64,000 nt of DNA from positions 22,616-86,615 of the forward strand of contig CAMOUL010000008.1 of assembly GCA_946626605.1 (NCBI GenBank), read 5' to 3'. The position numbers and the translations under genes were made by a program. The notes below the pieces were generated by a model. The model was not told the DNA's origin. It did not search any database and saw nothing but the letters and a program-made list of their open reading frames with translations. Positions 34,650 through 41,830 of this stretch are shown in pieces (within the stretch, counting starts at the first letter, position 1; every line of letters starts with the position of its first letter). This DNA is from an uncultured Bacteroidales bacterium. GTDB taxonomy: Bacteria; Bacteroidota; Bacteroidia; Bacteroidales; Paludibacteraceae.

Positions 34650-35969
34650 TTATCTTGTTATTTGCTTGCCGTCTAACGTATAGGTGTTTCCGTTTCGTTC
34701 GATGACTACTTGACCGTTCATGAGTTTCTTGACTGCCGAAGCCGGTTCTTCTACCGCTTCGATGTCCTGAGTGCCCTCGATGAACGTACCCATGTAATAG
34801 GGCGCACATACGTCTGCGGCGGTCTTCCCGGAACCGACGTTTCCGGTCTTATTGATGGCATGACCGCTGGAGCTTTGACCCTCATTCCAGAATCCGCGGT
34901 TGAGCCAGGTGGTGATAACCGTTCCTTTGCTGGTGGACCAGTTGGTGTCATCGCCGTTGCCGGCCTCTTCCGGGAACCAGTAGTTGATGCCATCTACGTT
35001 AGAGAGCGGTTTGAGCGCATCTACCAGATCCTTGACGAAAGCGTATTGACCGGCTATGCTGCAAGGCCAAACGTCACGGGTGTCATAGTTTACGCCTGAC
35101 GTGGGCCAGTACTGGAAGTTATACGCGCATTCTACGATATGTACGCGTTTATTCGGAAACAGGGTCTTCAGGTTCTTAATCGAGTTCACCAGATAGTTCT
35201 TATTGCTCTTTTCTGCTATCTGCTCCGCCGTCAGATAACCGTGCCAGAAGGGATAGTAACTCAGTCCGATGATATCGAAGTCCACACCGCCCTTAATCAG
35301 CTTGTTGTAGTAAAACGAGTTATAACCCGTAATCGTCGGTCGGTCGGTATGAATGATGATCTGTGCATTCGGGCATTCTTCGCGCACCGCATTGCATCCG
35401 GCTTTGAGCAGACCCAAATAACCGTCCCAGTTGTCGCCTGCTTCTTCGTACGGGTGTACCTTAATGCCGCATAAACCGTACATGATCTCATTACCTACCT
35501 GCACTAAATCAGGCGTGGCACCGGCTTCCTTGAGGGCACTGAGCACCTCATGCGTATAGTCCGATACGTGCTGAGCCATCGCGGCGTCATCGCTGCCTTT
35601 CCAGGCCGCAGGAGCTTGGATATGGGTGGCGTCCACCCACGTGTCCGAATAATGAAAATCCAACATGAAATAAGCACCCGCCTCTTTGATTCGTTTTCCC
35701 AATGAGGTCACATAGGCCAGATCCTGACATACCGAAGGATCGGACGTACCCGGGTTTACGAAGATACGTACGCGGAAGGTGTTCCATCCGCATTCCTCTG
35801 TCAGCCATGTGATCAGATTGCTGATCTTTTGACCGTTCACATTCTTGTAAGGAGAGTTGTGTTCTTCATACTTCGGCAACATCGAGATGTCACCCCCTAC
35901 ATAACGTGTCTGCGCCTGCGCGCATATACAAACGCACGCCAACGCCAGCATGAATAAACCTTTTTTCAT
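34650..35969 (-). CDS. GH53 arabinogalactan endo-beta-1,4-galactanase
   Basis: 439 residues from the ATG at 35967-35969 (MKKGLFML), with a signal peptide (CICAQAQ). GH53 enzymes cut beta-1,4-galactan of pectin side chains. Predicted acid/base Glu161 (VQVGNEIMYG) and nucleophile Glu280 (VHIVECAYN). The last residues (VKKLMNGQVVIERNGNTY...) form a short C-terminal tail similar to the one on the 16834 protein. The upstream open frame crosses the promoter and is not used. It connects functionally with the GH2/galM/galK operon 12 kb away. Confidence 0.93.
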   Translation of the reverse strand: MKKGLFMLALACVCICAQAQTRYVGGDISMLPKYEEHNSPYKNVNGQKISNLITWLTEECGWNTFRVRIFVNPGTSDPSVCQDLAYVTSLGKRIKEAGAYFMLDFHYSDTWVDATHIQAPAAWKGSDDAAMAQHVSDYTHEVLSALKEAGATPDLVQVGNEIMYGLCGIKVHPYEEAGDNWDGYLGLLKAGCNAVREECPNAQIIIHTDRPTITGYNSFYYNKLIKGGVDFDIIGLSYYPFWHGYLTAEQIAEKSNKNYLVNSIKNLKTLFPNKRVHIVECAYNFQYWPTSGVNYDTRDVWPCSIAGQYAFVKDLVDALKPLSNVDGINYWFPEEAGNGDDTNWSTSKGTVITTWLNRGFWNEGQSSSGHAINKTGNVGSGKTAADVCAPYYMGTFIEGTQDIEAVEEPASAVKKLMNGQVVIERNGNTYTLDGKQITR

Positions 35970-35991
35970 AATCGCACATTTAAATCGCGTG

Positions 35992-36023
35992 CAAAGGTAC
36001 AAAAAAAAAATGATATATGCAAA
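35992..36023 (-). promoter_or_regulatory. Promoter for GH53 galactanase
   Basis: Minus strand TTTG (36020-36023), 20 nt, TACCTTTG (35992-35999). Confidence 0.8.
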
Positions 36024-36037
36024 TAAATCTGCATTTT

Positions 36038-36100
36038 CTGCCAAATTGTCAGTTTCTTTCTGCCAAAATCTGCGCAATTTGCCCCAAAATCCCTTTGGCA
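36038..36100. promoter_or_regulatory. Candidate heat-shock operator region before dnaK
   Basis: CTGCCA-AAT-TGTCAG (36038-36052) is an inverted repeat with one mismatch. It is followed by a further CTGCCA half (36060-36065) and CCTTTGGCA (36092-36100). The groES leader has CTGCCA-AAA-TGGCAG and CCTTTGGCA on its coding strand. No CIRCE element is present. Confidence 0.55.
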
Positions 36101-36125
36101 CAAGATTTGTCATTTCTTGGGTGAA

Positions 36126-36161
36126 CTAGTGCGACTAGTACATCTAGAGCGTCTAGTAAAT
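36126..36161. repeat. Four-unit 9-nt CTAG repeat in the dnaK leader
   Basis: CTAGTGCGA, CTAGTACAT, CTAGAGCGT, CTAGTAAAT in tandem, ending 32 nt before the dnaK ATG. Confidence 0.85.
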
Positions 36162-36193
36162 CTGGAAAATTAACTAAAGAAAGGAAATATACT

Positions 36194-38119
36194 ATGTCTA
36201 AAATTATTGGAATTGACCTCGGTACCACGAACTCGTGTGTAGCCGTAATGGAGGGTAACGAACCCATCGTTATCGCAAACGCTGAAGGTAAACGTACGAC
36301 TCCTTCTGTAGTCGGATTTATCGAGGGCGGCGAGCGTAAAGTAGGTGACCCTGCTAAACGTCAAGCTATCACAAACCCGACCAAAACTATCTATTCTATC
36401 AAGCGTTTCATGGGTGAGACCTATGATCGTTTGCAATCGGAAATCGCGCGTGTTCCTTATAAAGTAACCAAAGGCGACAACAACACTCCCCGTGTGGACA
36501 TCGACGGACGTCTCTACACCCCGCAGGAGATCTCGGCGATCATCCTCCAAAAGATGAAGAAGACCGCTGAGGACTACCTCGGACAGGAAGTGACCGAAGC
36601 TGTCATCACCGTGCCGGCATACTTCAACGACTCTCAACGTCAGGCTACCAAGGAAGCCGGCGAGATCGCAGGTCTCAACGTACGCCGTATCGTCAATGAG
36701 CCGACCGCAGCTGCCCTGGCTTACGGCCTCGACAAGTCCAACAAGGATATGAAGATTGTAGTCTTCGACTGCGGTGGTGGTACCCACGATGTATCCGTGC
36801 TCGAACTCGGTGACGGTGTCTTCGAAGTAAAAGCTACCGACGGTGATACCCACCTCGGCGGTGATGATTTCGACCATCGTATCATCGATTGGCTCGTTCA
36901 GGAGTTCAAGAACGAGAACGGCGGCGCCGACCTCTCCAAAGATCCGATGGCTATGCAGCGTCTGAAAGAGGCTGCCGAGAAAGCAAAAATCGAGCTTTCG
37001 TCCTCTACCTCTACGGAGATCAATCTGCCGTATATCATGCCGGTTAACGGTGTGCCTGCACACTTGGTTAAGACCCTGACGCGTGCTAAATTCGAGCAAC
37101 TCATCGACGACCTGATCCAGCGTACTATCGCGCCGTGTAAGACCGCTCTTGAGCACGCCGGATTGAAGACTTCCGATATCGACGAGATTATCCTCGTAGG
37201 TGGTTCGACCCGTATCCCGGCTATCCAGGATGCTGTACAGAAATTCTTCGGCAAAGCTCCGTCCAAGGGCGTTAACCCGGATGAGGTAGTCGCAGTCGGT
37301 GCAGCTATTCAGGGTGGTGTGCTTACAGGCGATGTTAAGGATGTACTGCTCCTTGATGTAACCCCGCTGAGCCTTGGTATCGAGACGATGGGTGGCGTCA
37401 TGACCAAGATGATCGAAGCCAACACCACCATCCCGACCAAGAAGACCGAGACCTTCACCACTGCGGTCGATAACCAGCCTTCTGTTGAGATCAAAGTCCT
37501 CCAAGGCGAGCGTCCGATGGCGGCTCAGAACAAGCAGATCGGTATCTTCCACCTCGATGGAATCATGCCGGCCCGTCGTGGCGAACCGCAGATCGAAGTA
37601 ACCTTCGATATCGACGCCAACGGTATCTTGAACGTCACCGCAAAGGACAAGGCTACCGGTAAGGAGCAGAAGATCCGTATCGAAGCATCCTCCGGTCTGT
37701 CTGACGAAGAGATCAAGCGTATGAAAGCCGAAGCAGAAGCCAACGCCGAAGCCGATAAGAAGGCCAAAGAGCAGGCTGACAAACTCAACAAAGCCGACGC
37801 TACGATCTTCCAGACCGAGAAGCAGCTCGCTGAATTCGGCGACAAGATCCCGGCTGACAAGAAGGCTCCGATTGAGAAAGCCCTCGCTGACCTCAAGGCT
37901 GCGTACGAGAAGAAAGACGCAGACGCTTGCGAAGCAGCAAACAACGCTTTGATGACTGCCTTCCAGGCTGCCAGCGCAGAGATGTACGCTGCGCAACAGC
38001 AAGCACAAGCCGGCCAAGCCGGCCCGCAAGGTCCGCAAGCAGGCCCGACTGACAACAACGGCTCCAACGGCTCCAACGGCCCTACCGCTGAGGACGTCGA
38101 CTTCGAAGAAGTGAAATAA
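36194..38119 (+). CDS. dnaK: Chaperone DnaK (Hsp70)
   Basis: 641 residues, full length. ATPase domain from [17 protein letters not shown], phosphate loops [17 protein letters not shown] and [13 protein letters not shown], then the linker [16 protein letters not shown], the substrate-binding domain and a helical lid ending with the cytosolic Hsp70-type tail EDVDFEEVK after a Gly/Asn/Gln-rich stretch. It acts with DnaJ and GrpE, which are not in the window, in folding nascent and stress-damaged proteins. The gene stands alone. A frame of over 600 codons is open on the opposite strand, a known side effect of codon use in dnaK genes. Confidence 0.98.
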   Translation: MSKIIGIDLGTTNSCVAVMEGNEPIVIANAEGKRTTPSVVGFIEGGERKVGDPAKRQAITNPTKTIYSIKRFMGETYDRLQSEIARVPYKVTKGDNNTPRVDIDGRLYTPQEISAIILQKMKKTAEDYLGQEVTEAVITVPAYFNDSQRQATKEAGEIAGLNVRRIVNEPTAAALAYGLDKSNKDMKIVVFDCGGGTHDVSVLELGDGVFEVKATDGDTHLGGDDFDHRIIDWLVQEFKNENGGADLSKDPMAMQRLKEAAEKAKIELSSSTSTEINLPYIMPVNGVPAHLVKTLTRAKFEQLIDDLIQRTIAPCKTALEHAGLKTSDIDEIILVGGSTRIPAIQDAVQKFFGKAPSKGVNPDEVVAVGAAIQGGVLTGDVKDVLLLDVTPLSLGIETMGGVMTKMIEANTTIPTKKTETFTTAVDNQPSVEIKVLQGERPMAAQNKQIGIFHLDGIMPARRGEPQIEVTFDIDANGILNVTAKDKATGKEQKIRIEASSGLSDEEIKRMKAEAEANAEADKKAKEQADKLNKADATIFQTEKQLAEFGDKIPADKKAPIEKALADLKAAYEKKDADACEAANNALMTAFQAASAEMYAAQQQAQAGQAGPQGPQAGPTDNNGSNGSNGPTAEDVDFEEVK

Positions 38120-38120
38120 A

Positions 38121-38180
38121 CGTTGCTTGCAACGATAAACATCGCGAAGCGATTATAAACGCGACACAGTCGCTATAAAC
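38121..38180. repeat. Three-unit, 20-nt array of variable hairpins with constant ATAAAC linker
   Basis: Units begin at 38121, 38141 and 38161. Stems are CGTTGC-TT-GCAACG, ATCGC-GAA-GCGAT and GCGAC-ACA-GTCGC, each followed by (T)ATAAAC. Stem bases differ completely yet both arms change together. It lies between the dnaK stop and its terminator, so it is in the 3' untranslated region. Confidence 0.9.
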
Positions 38181-38182
38181 AG

Positions 38183-38217
38183 AAAAGAGGAAGCAAAAAC
38201 GGCTTCCTCTTTTTTGT
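38183..38217 (+). terminator. Intrinsic terminator of dnaK
   Basis: AAAAGAGGAAGC, 7-nt loop, GCTTCCTCTTTT plus further T residues: a 12-bp stem. Confidence 0.9.
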
Positions 38218-38247
38218 AGAGTGGGGGATTTTTTTTCGTCCATTGTC

Positions 38248-38899
38248 CCGTCTGAGAGACGGTTTCCCCCTTTAGCGATATTTTTATCGCCATGATTTTC
38301 TTCGTCCCCTGCGCGGGACAAACGTACCGCGAAAGATTCTTCCTTTTCGCCGTCTATTAGACGGTGTGTAATCTTCTCGGCTGTTTACCTTCGGTGCTGC
38401 TTCCATTTTGTCTATTAGTAGGGGATGTTATCCCCGTCTTTTCTTTAATTAGTCCGGAATCTTATTCCGGTCTCTATGTCCATTATCCGGCATGTCATGC
38501 CGGTCGTCTCATTTGATGGTATTCTTACCGCCATTAGCTGTCTTGCTCTTTCTTCTATTGTTGGGCAATTTGATTGCCCGCTCTTGTGTGAGCTCGCGGT
38601 GTAGGCGGTGATCACTTATCGCGCTTCGCCACCCGTTCTCTACGACCGGGCGAGTTCGCCCTCGCGTCCGTCACGTCGTCTATTGTCCCGAAATAATCGT
38701 ACCCCTTGCGGGTTAAGAATGTCATTCGGGTATATCCCCCCCCCATGTCGGAGTCGGAGGAGGCTTCTCTCTCTTTTGCTATTTACCTGCGGTGCTGTTA
38801 CTTTTCGTCCGTTAGCCCGGAATCTTATTCCGGCCTCTATGTCTGTTGTTCGGCATGTCATGCCGCCTTGTATGTCCATTAGGTCGGATTCTATCCGAC
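38248..38899. repeat. Array of about 15 short triloop hairpins with related linkers
   Basis: Hairpins: 38248 CCGTCT-GAG-AGACGG; 38275 GCGATA; 38304 GTCCC; 38350 CCGTCT-ATT-AGACGG; 38421 GGGGAT-GTT-ATCCCC; 38454 CCGGAAT-CTT-ATTCCGG; 38487 CCGGCAT-GTC-ATGCCGG; 38518 GGTA; 38563 GGGCAAT-TTG-ATTGCCC; 38648 GGGCGA; 38701 ACCCC-TTG-CGGGT (one mismatch); 38717 GAAT-GTC-ATTC; 38817 (copy of 38454); 38851 CGGCAT-GTC-ATGCCG; 38883 GTCGGAT-TCT-ATCCGAC. Linkers share GTCYRTTR just before many stems; starts at 38421, 38454, 38487, 38518 and at 38817, 38851, 38883 give a period near 33 nt. I see no gene in this stretch. Confidence 0.9.
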
Positions 38900-38926
38900 G
38901 ATTTTTACAAAAAATCACTCCCCCTC

Positions 38927-38957
38927 TTGCATATATCAAAAATAATTACTACCTTTG
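38927..38957 (+). promoter_or_regulatory. Promoter for the 39124 small gene
   Basis: TTG 38927-38929, 20 nt, TACCTTTG 38950-38957. It implies a leader of about 160 nt that contains the 11-nt array and an AT palindrome. Confidence 0.75.
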
Positions 38958-38980
38958 CACCCGCTTTACCATATCGGAAC

Positions 38981-39024
38981 GACAGTCAGACGACAGTCAA
39001 ACGACGGTCAAGCGACAGTCAAAG
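38981..39024. repeat. Four-unit array with 11-nt period, GACAGTCAAAC
   Basis: GACAGTCAGAC, GACAGTCAAAC, GACGGTCAAGC, GACAGTCAAAG in exact tandem, within the predicted leader of the 39124 gene. Confidence 0.9.
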
Positions 39025-39078
39025 CCAACGTAACTTACCTGTTACGCCCCAAACGAGCCCAAATTTATGTACAATACT

Positions 39079-39102
39079 ATATTATATATTTATATATAAT
39101 AT
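39079..39102. promoter_or_regulatory. AT-only palindrome before the 39124 gene
   Basis: ATATTATATAT and ATATATAATAT flank TT: 11-bp arms, about 20 nt before the ATG. Could be a weak hairpin controlling translation or a melting site. Confidence 0.5.
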
Positions 39103-39123
39103 ACTTTTTAAACCCATTTTTTT

Positions 39124-39471
39124 ATGTCAGAAATCAAAACATCATCCGGCATCGAACAAATCCACGGCAAAACCAACGGCCGTGACAGTGGCTATTTTTA
39201 CATGCGAAACGGCAAGCAATTCTACCGTTCCCGTGAAGAAAACTACCAGCAAAACCAGTCTCCCCGCCAAAAGTGGAACTCAGCCGCCTTCAAGTACGCC
39301 AACTCCCAACTAAAACTCCTGACCTCCCCGGAAGCCAAAGCGCAACTCGAGACCGAATTTGAAGCGGCGAAACACATCGCTTCTAATGGAAAATCGTACT
39401 CCACTTCACGTGCCTGGAAATTTAACTCGCTTATACACGATTATAAATTAGCGCATCCTTTTCAACAATAA
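39124..39471 (+). CDS. Small hydrophilic protein of unknown function
   Basis: 115 residues, basic and Ser/Asn/Gln-rich: [19 protein letters not shown], then [19 protein letters not shown] and a helical second half. No signal peptide or membrane segment. I recognise no family. It has a convincing promoter and ordinary codon use, so it is probably real. A 15-bp direct repeat (ATAATATACTTTTTA at 39096-39110 and 39468-39482) flanks it, the second copy overlapping its stop codon, which hints that the segment could have been inserted or duplicated. Confidence 0.65.
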   Translation: MSEIKTSSGIEQIHGKTNGRDSGYFYMRNGKQFYRSREENYQQNQSPRQKWNSAAFKYANSQLKLLTSPEAKAQLETEFEAAKHIASNGKSYSTSRAWKFNSLIHDYKLAHPFQQ

Positions 39472-39493
39472 TATACTTTTTAGTGTCAAACAC

Positions 39494-39524
39494 TTGCATA
39501 TATCAAATAAAAGTCGTAAATTTG
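39494..39524 (+). promoter_or_regulatory. Promoter for pfkA
   Basis: TTG 39494-39496, 20 nt, TAAATTTG 39517-39524; ATG 27 nt further. Confidence 0.8.
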
Positions 39525-39551
39525 CATCAGATTTTATTAAACAATAACATT

Positions 39552-40535
39552 ATGGAATATAAAATTAAAACTATCGGAGTGCTGACCTCAGGCGGCGATG
39601 CTCCGGGAATGAATGCAGCAGTGCGCGCCGTCACTCGAGCTGCTATCGCTAACAACATCCGCGTCAAAGCTATTTTCCGCGGCTACAAAGGCCTCATGGA
39701 CGACGAAGTACAGGAGTTTACTACCCAGGATGTGAGCGGTATTATCCAGCGCGGAGGTACGATCCTCAAATCTGCCAGAAGCGACGAGTTCAAAACTCCC
39801 GAGGGACGCAAGCGCGCGTACAATACTATTCAAAAAGAGCAGATTGATGCCCTGATCGTCATCGGTGGAGATGGCACTTTCACCGGCGCACGACTCCTCG
39901 CCCAGGAGTACAACATCCCCATCATCGGCGTCCCGGGGACGATCGACAATGACCTCTGGGGAACAGACTCCACCATCGGCTACGATACTGCGCTCAACAC
40001 TATTATGGATTGTGTGGACAAACTCCGTGACACCGGTACAAGCCACGAACGCCTTTTCTTGGTCGAAGTCATGGGACGTGACGCCGGCTTCCTCACTCTC
40101 AACGCCGCTATAGCCGCAGGAGCAGAAGCTGCCATCATCCCCGAACGGGCTACCCTCGAGGAACAGCTGGAGGCAGCAATAGGGCAGGGAAGACGCAAAC
40201 ACAAGAATAGCGGTATAGTCCTCGTTCAAGAGCACGCTATCCCTGGCGGAGCACAAGCAGTCGCTAAAATCATCGAAGAGGCTCATCCTGAGTATGATAC
40301 GCGCGTCACTATTCTTGGTCACCTCCAACGCGGTGGATCGCCTTCTGCTTTCGACCGTATCCTCGCTTCGCGATTCGGTTGCGCCGCAGTACAAGCCCTC
40401 CTCGACGAACAGCGCTCAATCATGGTCGGTCTCCAAAACGGTGAAGTCATTTACGTCCCCCTGACCAAAGCAATCAAGGAGAAAAAAGATATCAAAGATG
40501 ACAAGTGGCAGGCTCTACAGGTCCTCAGCCTCTAA
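39552..40535 (+). CDS. pfkA: 6-phosphofructokinase (ATP-type)
   Basis: 327 residues from the ATG at 39552 ([21 protein letters not shown]). It phosphorylates fructose-6-phosphate, the committed glycolytic step. GGDGTFTGA (ATP-type loop), [20 protein letters not shown] with the catalytic Asp, [10 protein letters not shown] and [15 protein letters not shown] are all present. The open frame extends 23 codons upstream through the promoter and is not used. Downstream is a heptanucleotide tract, then the SprT-like gene. Confidence 0.96.
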   Translation: MEYKIKTIGVLTSGGDAPGMNAAVRAVTRAAIANNIRVKAIFRGYKGLMDDEVQEFTTQDVSGIIQRGGTILKSARSDEFKTPEGRKRAYNTIQKEQIDALIVIGGDGTFTGARLLAQEYNIPIIGVPGTIDNDLWGTDSTIGYDTALNTIMDCVDKLRDTGTSHERLFLVEVMGRDAGFLTLNAAIAAGAEAAIIPERATLEEQLEAAIGQGRRKHKNSGIVLVQEHAIPGGAQAVAKIIEEAHPEYDTRVTILGHLQRGGSPSAFDRILASRFGCAAVQALLDEQRSIMVGLQNGEVIYVPLTKAIKEKKDIKDDKWQALQVLSL

Positions 40536-40537
40536 TT

Positions 40538-40580
40538 CTCCAATCTCCAATATCCAATCTCCAATATTCAATCTCAAATC
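40538..40580. repeat. Heptanucleotide tract CTCCAAT
   Basis: About six units (TCTCCAA/TATCCAA/TATTCAA drift) filling the gap between pfkA and the SprT-like gene. Confidence 0.85.
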
Positions 40581-40583
40581 TCT

Positions 40584-41021
40584 TTGATTCCCACGATTGA
40601 TTACATACAGGCCTGTTTTGACGAGTATAACGTCCGTTATTTCAACGGATCGTTGCCGCCGATACCTATCAAGCTCTCCAATGCCCGTACGTTCCTTGGA
40701 AAGGTGACGTTTATCAAGCATCGGACTTGGCTCTTTGGCGAATGGAGGTACTCGAACTTCAAACTGCGTATCAACACACGTTATGACCTGCCGGAAGAGC
40801 TGCTGCATGACACGATTCTCCATGAGATGATTCATTATTACATCGCCGTGAACCACTTACGTGACACCTCCACGCACGGCCAACTCTTCCGCCGTGAGAT
40901 GAAGCGGATCAACGAACAAGGAAACCGGCATATCACTATTTCCTACCGGCTTACGAAATTACTTCAGCTAAAGGAACTGTCACGAAATCCCGCTCCTGCC
41001 AAAGTGGATGCGGCAAGATGA
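40584..41021 (+). CDS. SprT-like zinc metalloprotease domain protein
   Basis: 145 residues. HEMIHYYIAVNH gives the HExxH zinc motif, and THGQLFRREMKRIN carries the third-ligand region, as in SprT/Spartan-type proteins. Its role in bacteria is not settled. There is no ATG; translation appears to start at TTG 40584-40586 just after a heptanucleotide tract. Its 3' end overlaps the 3' end of folK on the other strand by 71 nt. Confidence 0.82.
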   Translation: MIPTIDYIQACFDEYNVRYFNGSLPPIPIKLSNARTFLGKVTFIKHRTWLFGEWRYSNFKLRINTRYDLPEELLHDTILHEMIHYYIAVNHLRDTSTHGQLFRREMKRINEQGNRHITISYRLTKLLQLKELSRNPAPAKVDAAR

Positions 41022-41373
41022 GTAGCGGATCGCTGCTCATTTTTATTTCATGGCCTTCGTCGTCAAAGGCTTGTATGAGGTCGATGTCCATTGTACGGTC
41101 GGAATATTGACCGTTTTGAGACTTATGAACGCGCCCTAACTCGCGTTCGATGGCTTGGGTGGAGTGGAGTACTTCCAAGGGCTGCAAAGCCGTTTCTACG
41201 CGGCAACAGATATTGCAAAACCCGTTCTCGCTCTCGAATCCCCAAGGTTCAGAATAATAAAAAGAAGAGCATTTTGTTACCCTTCCTATTGTTTGTTCGA
41301 TGCGCTCTACCGCCGCACGAATCGTCGCTTCGCGATTACCCAAGTTCGCTCCGAGAGAAAGAAAGTATAGCAT
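40951..41373 (-). CDS. folK: 2-amino-4-hydroxy-6-hydroxymethyldihydropteridine diphosphokinase
   Basis: 140 residues from the ATG at 41371-41373 (MLYFLSLGANLG). It transfers pyrophosphate from ATP to the pterin in folate synthesis. Marks are SLGANLGNREATI, PWGFESENGFCNI, ERELGRV, RTMDIDLI and LPHPLWQERDFV. It overlaps the cvpA stop by 38 nt and its tail overlaps the SprT-like gene on the other strand by 71 nt. Confidence 0.94.
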   Translation of the reverse strand: MLYFLSLGANLGNREATIRAAVERIEQTIGRVTKCSSFYYSEPWGFESENGFCNICCRVETALQPLEVLHSTQAIERELGRVHKSQNGQYSDRTMDIDLIQAFDDEGHEIKMSSDPLLILPHPLWQERDFVTVPLAEVIS

Positions 41374-41827
41374 CGGTGATCTTGACAAACTTAGGATAGA
41401 AGAACGATGTCTGCACGACCTCCGCATCATCCAGGTAATGGAAAGTGTCATTCGTTCGATCCATCACAAACACGACTACGAGCACGATAAGTCCGTATTT
41501 GAGCACTCCGACCAGCGCTCCGGCGATGCGGTTTGCCCATCCGAGATGAATGGCTTTGAGAAATTTATTGAGCAGTTTGGCTGCGATGGCCAAGCCGATC
41601 GCGATGAGCAGAAAAACGAGTGTATAAGCCACTACGTCGCAAACGGGTTCCGGCCAGTCAAAGAGCGCTAACAGCCCCGCAGAGAAGGGCGGGGCAATCA
41701 GTCGTGCGCCGAGCACTCCGAGAATCACTACCACGAAGGCAATGATCTCGGAGATAAACCCGCGCATCAGGCCTCGCACGAGGCCGACTAAGATAGGCAG
41801 GACGATAAGTACGTCAAGCCAATTCAT
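41336..41827 (-). CDS. cvpA: CvpA-family membrane protein
   Basis: 163 residues with four to five hydrophobic segments and the CvpA start MNWLDVLIVLPILVGLVRG followed by RGFISEIIAF. The family is linked to colicin V production and envelope stress in other bacteria; its role in Bacteroidota is unknown. It lies 3 nt after the DUF5689 gene and overlaps folK. Confidence 0.88.
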   Translation of the reverse strand: MNWLDVLIVLPILVGLVRGLMRGFISEIIAFVVVILGVLGARLIAPPFSAGLLALFDWPEPVCDVVAYTLVFLLIAIGLAIAAKLLNKFLKAIHLGWANRIAGALVGVLKYGLIVLVVVFVMDRTNDTFHYLDDAEVVQTSFFYPKFVKITDAILSFSRSELG

Positions 41828-41830
41828 GCA

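Noticed and set aside
35970..36113. Upstream extension of the GH53 gene by 48 codons
   Set aside because: It runs through the promoter; the ATG at 35967-35969 gives a clean signal peptide.
36170..38038. A 622-codon open frame on the minus strand opposite dnaK
   Set aside because: It mirrors dnaK exactly, its composition follows from dnaK codon use, and long antisense frames are a known artefact of Hsp70 genes.
38248..38899. Palindrome array as a CRISPR
   Set aside because: The conserved parts are the linkers and the stems vary; unit length is irregular and no cas gene is present.
38608..39033. A 141-codon frame across the palindrome array, and a 99-codon frame on the other strand
   Set aside because: Both consist of translated hairpins and linkers, have no promoter or start context and cross the promoter of the 39124 gene.
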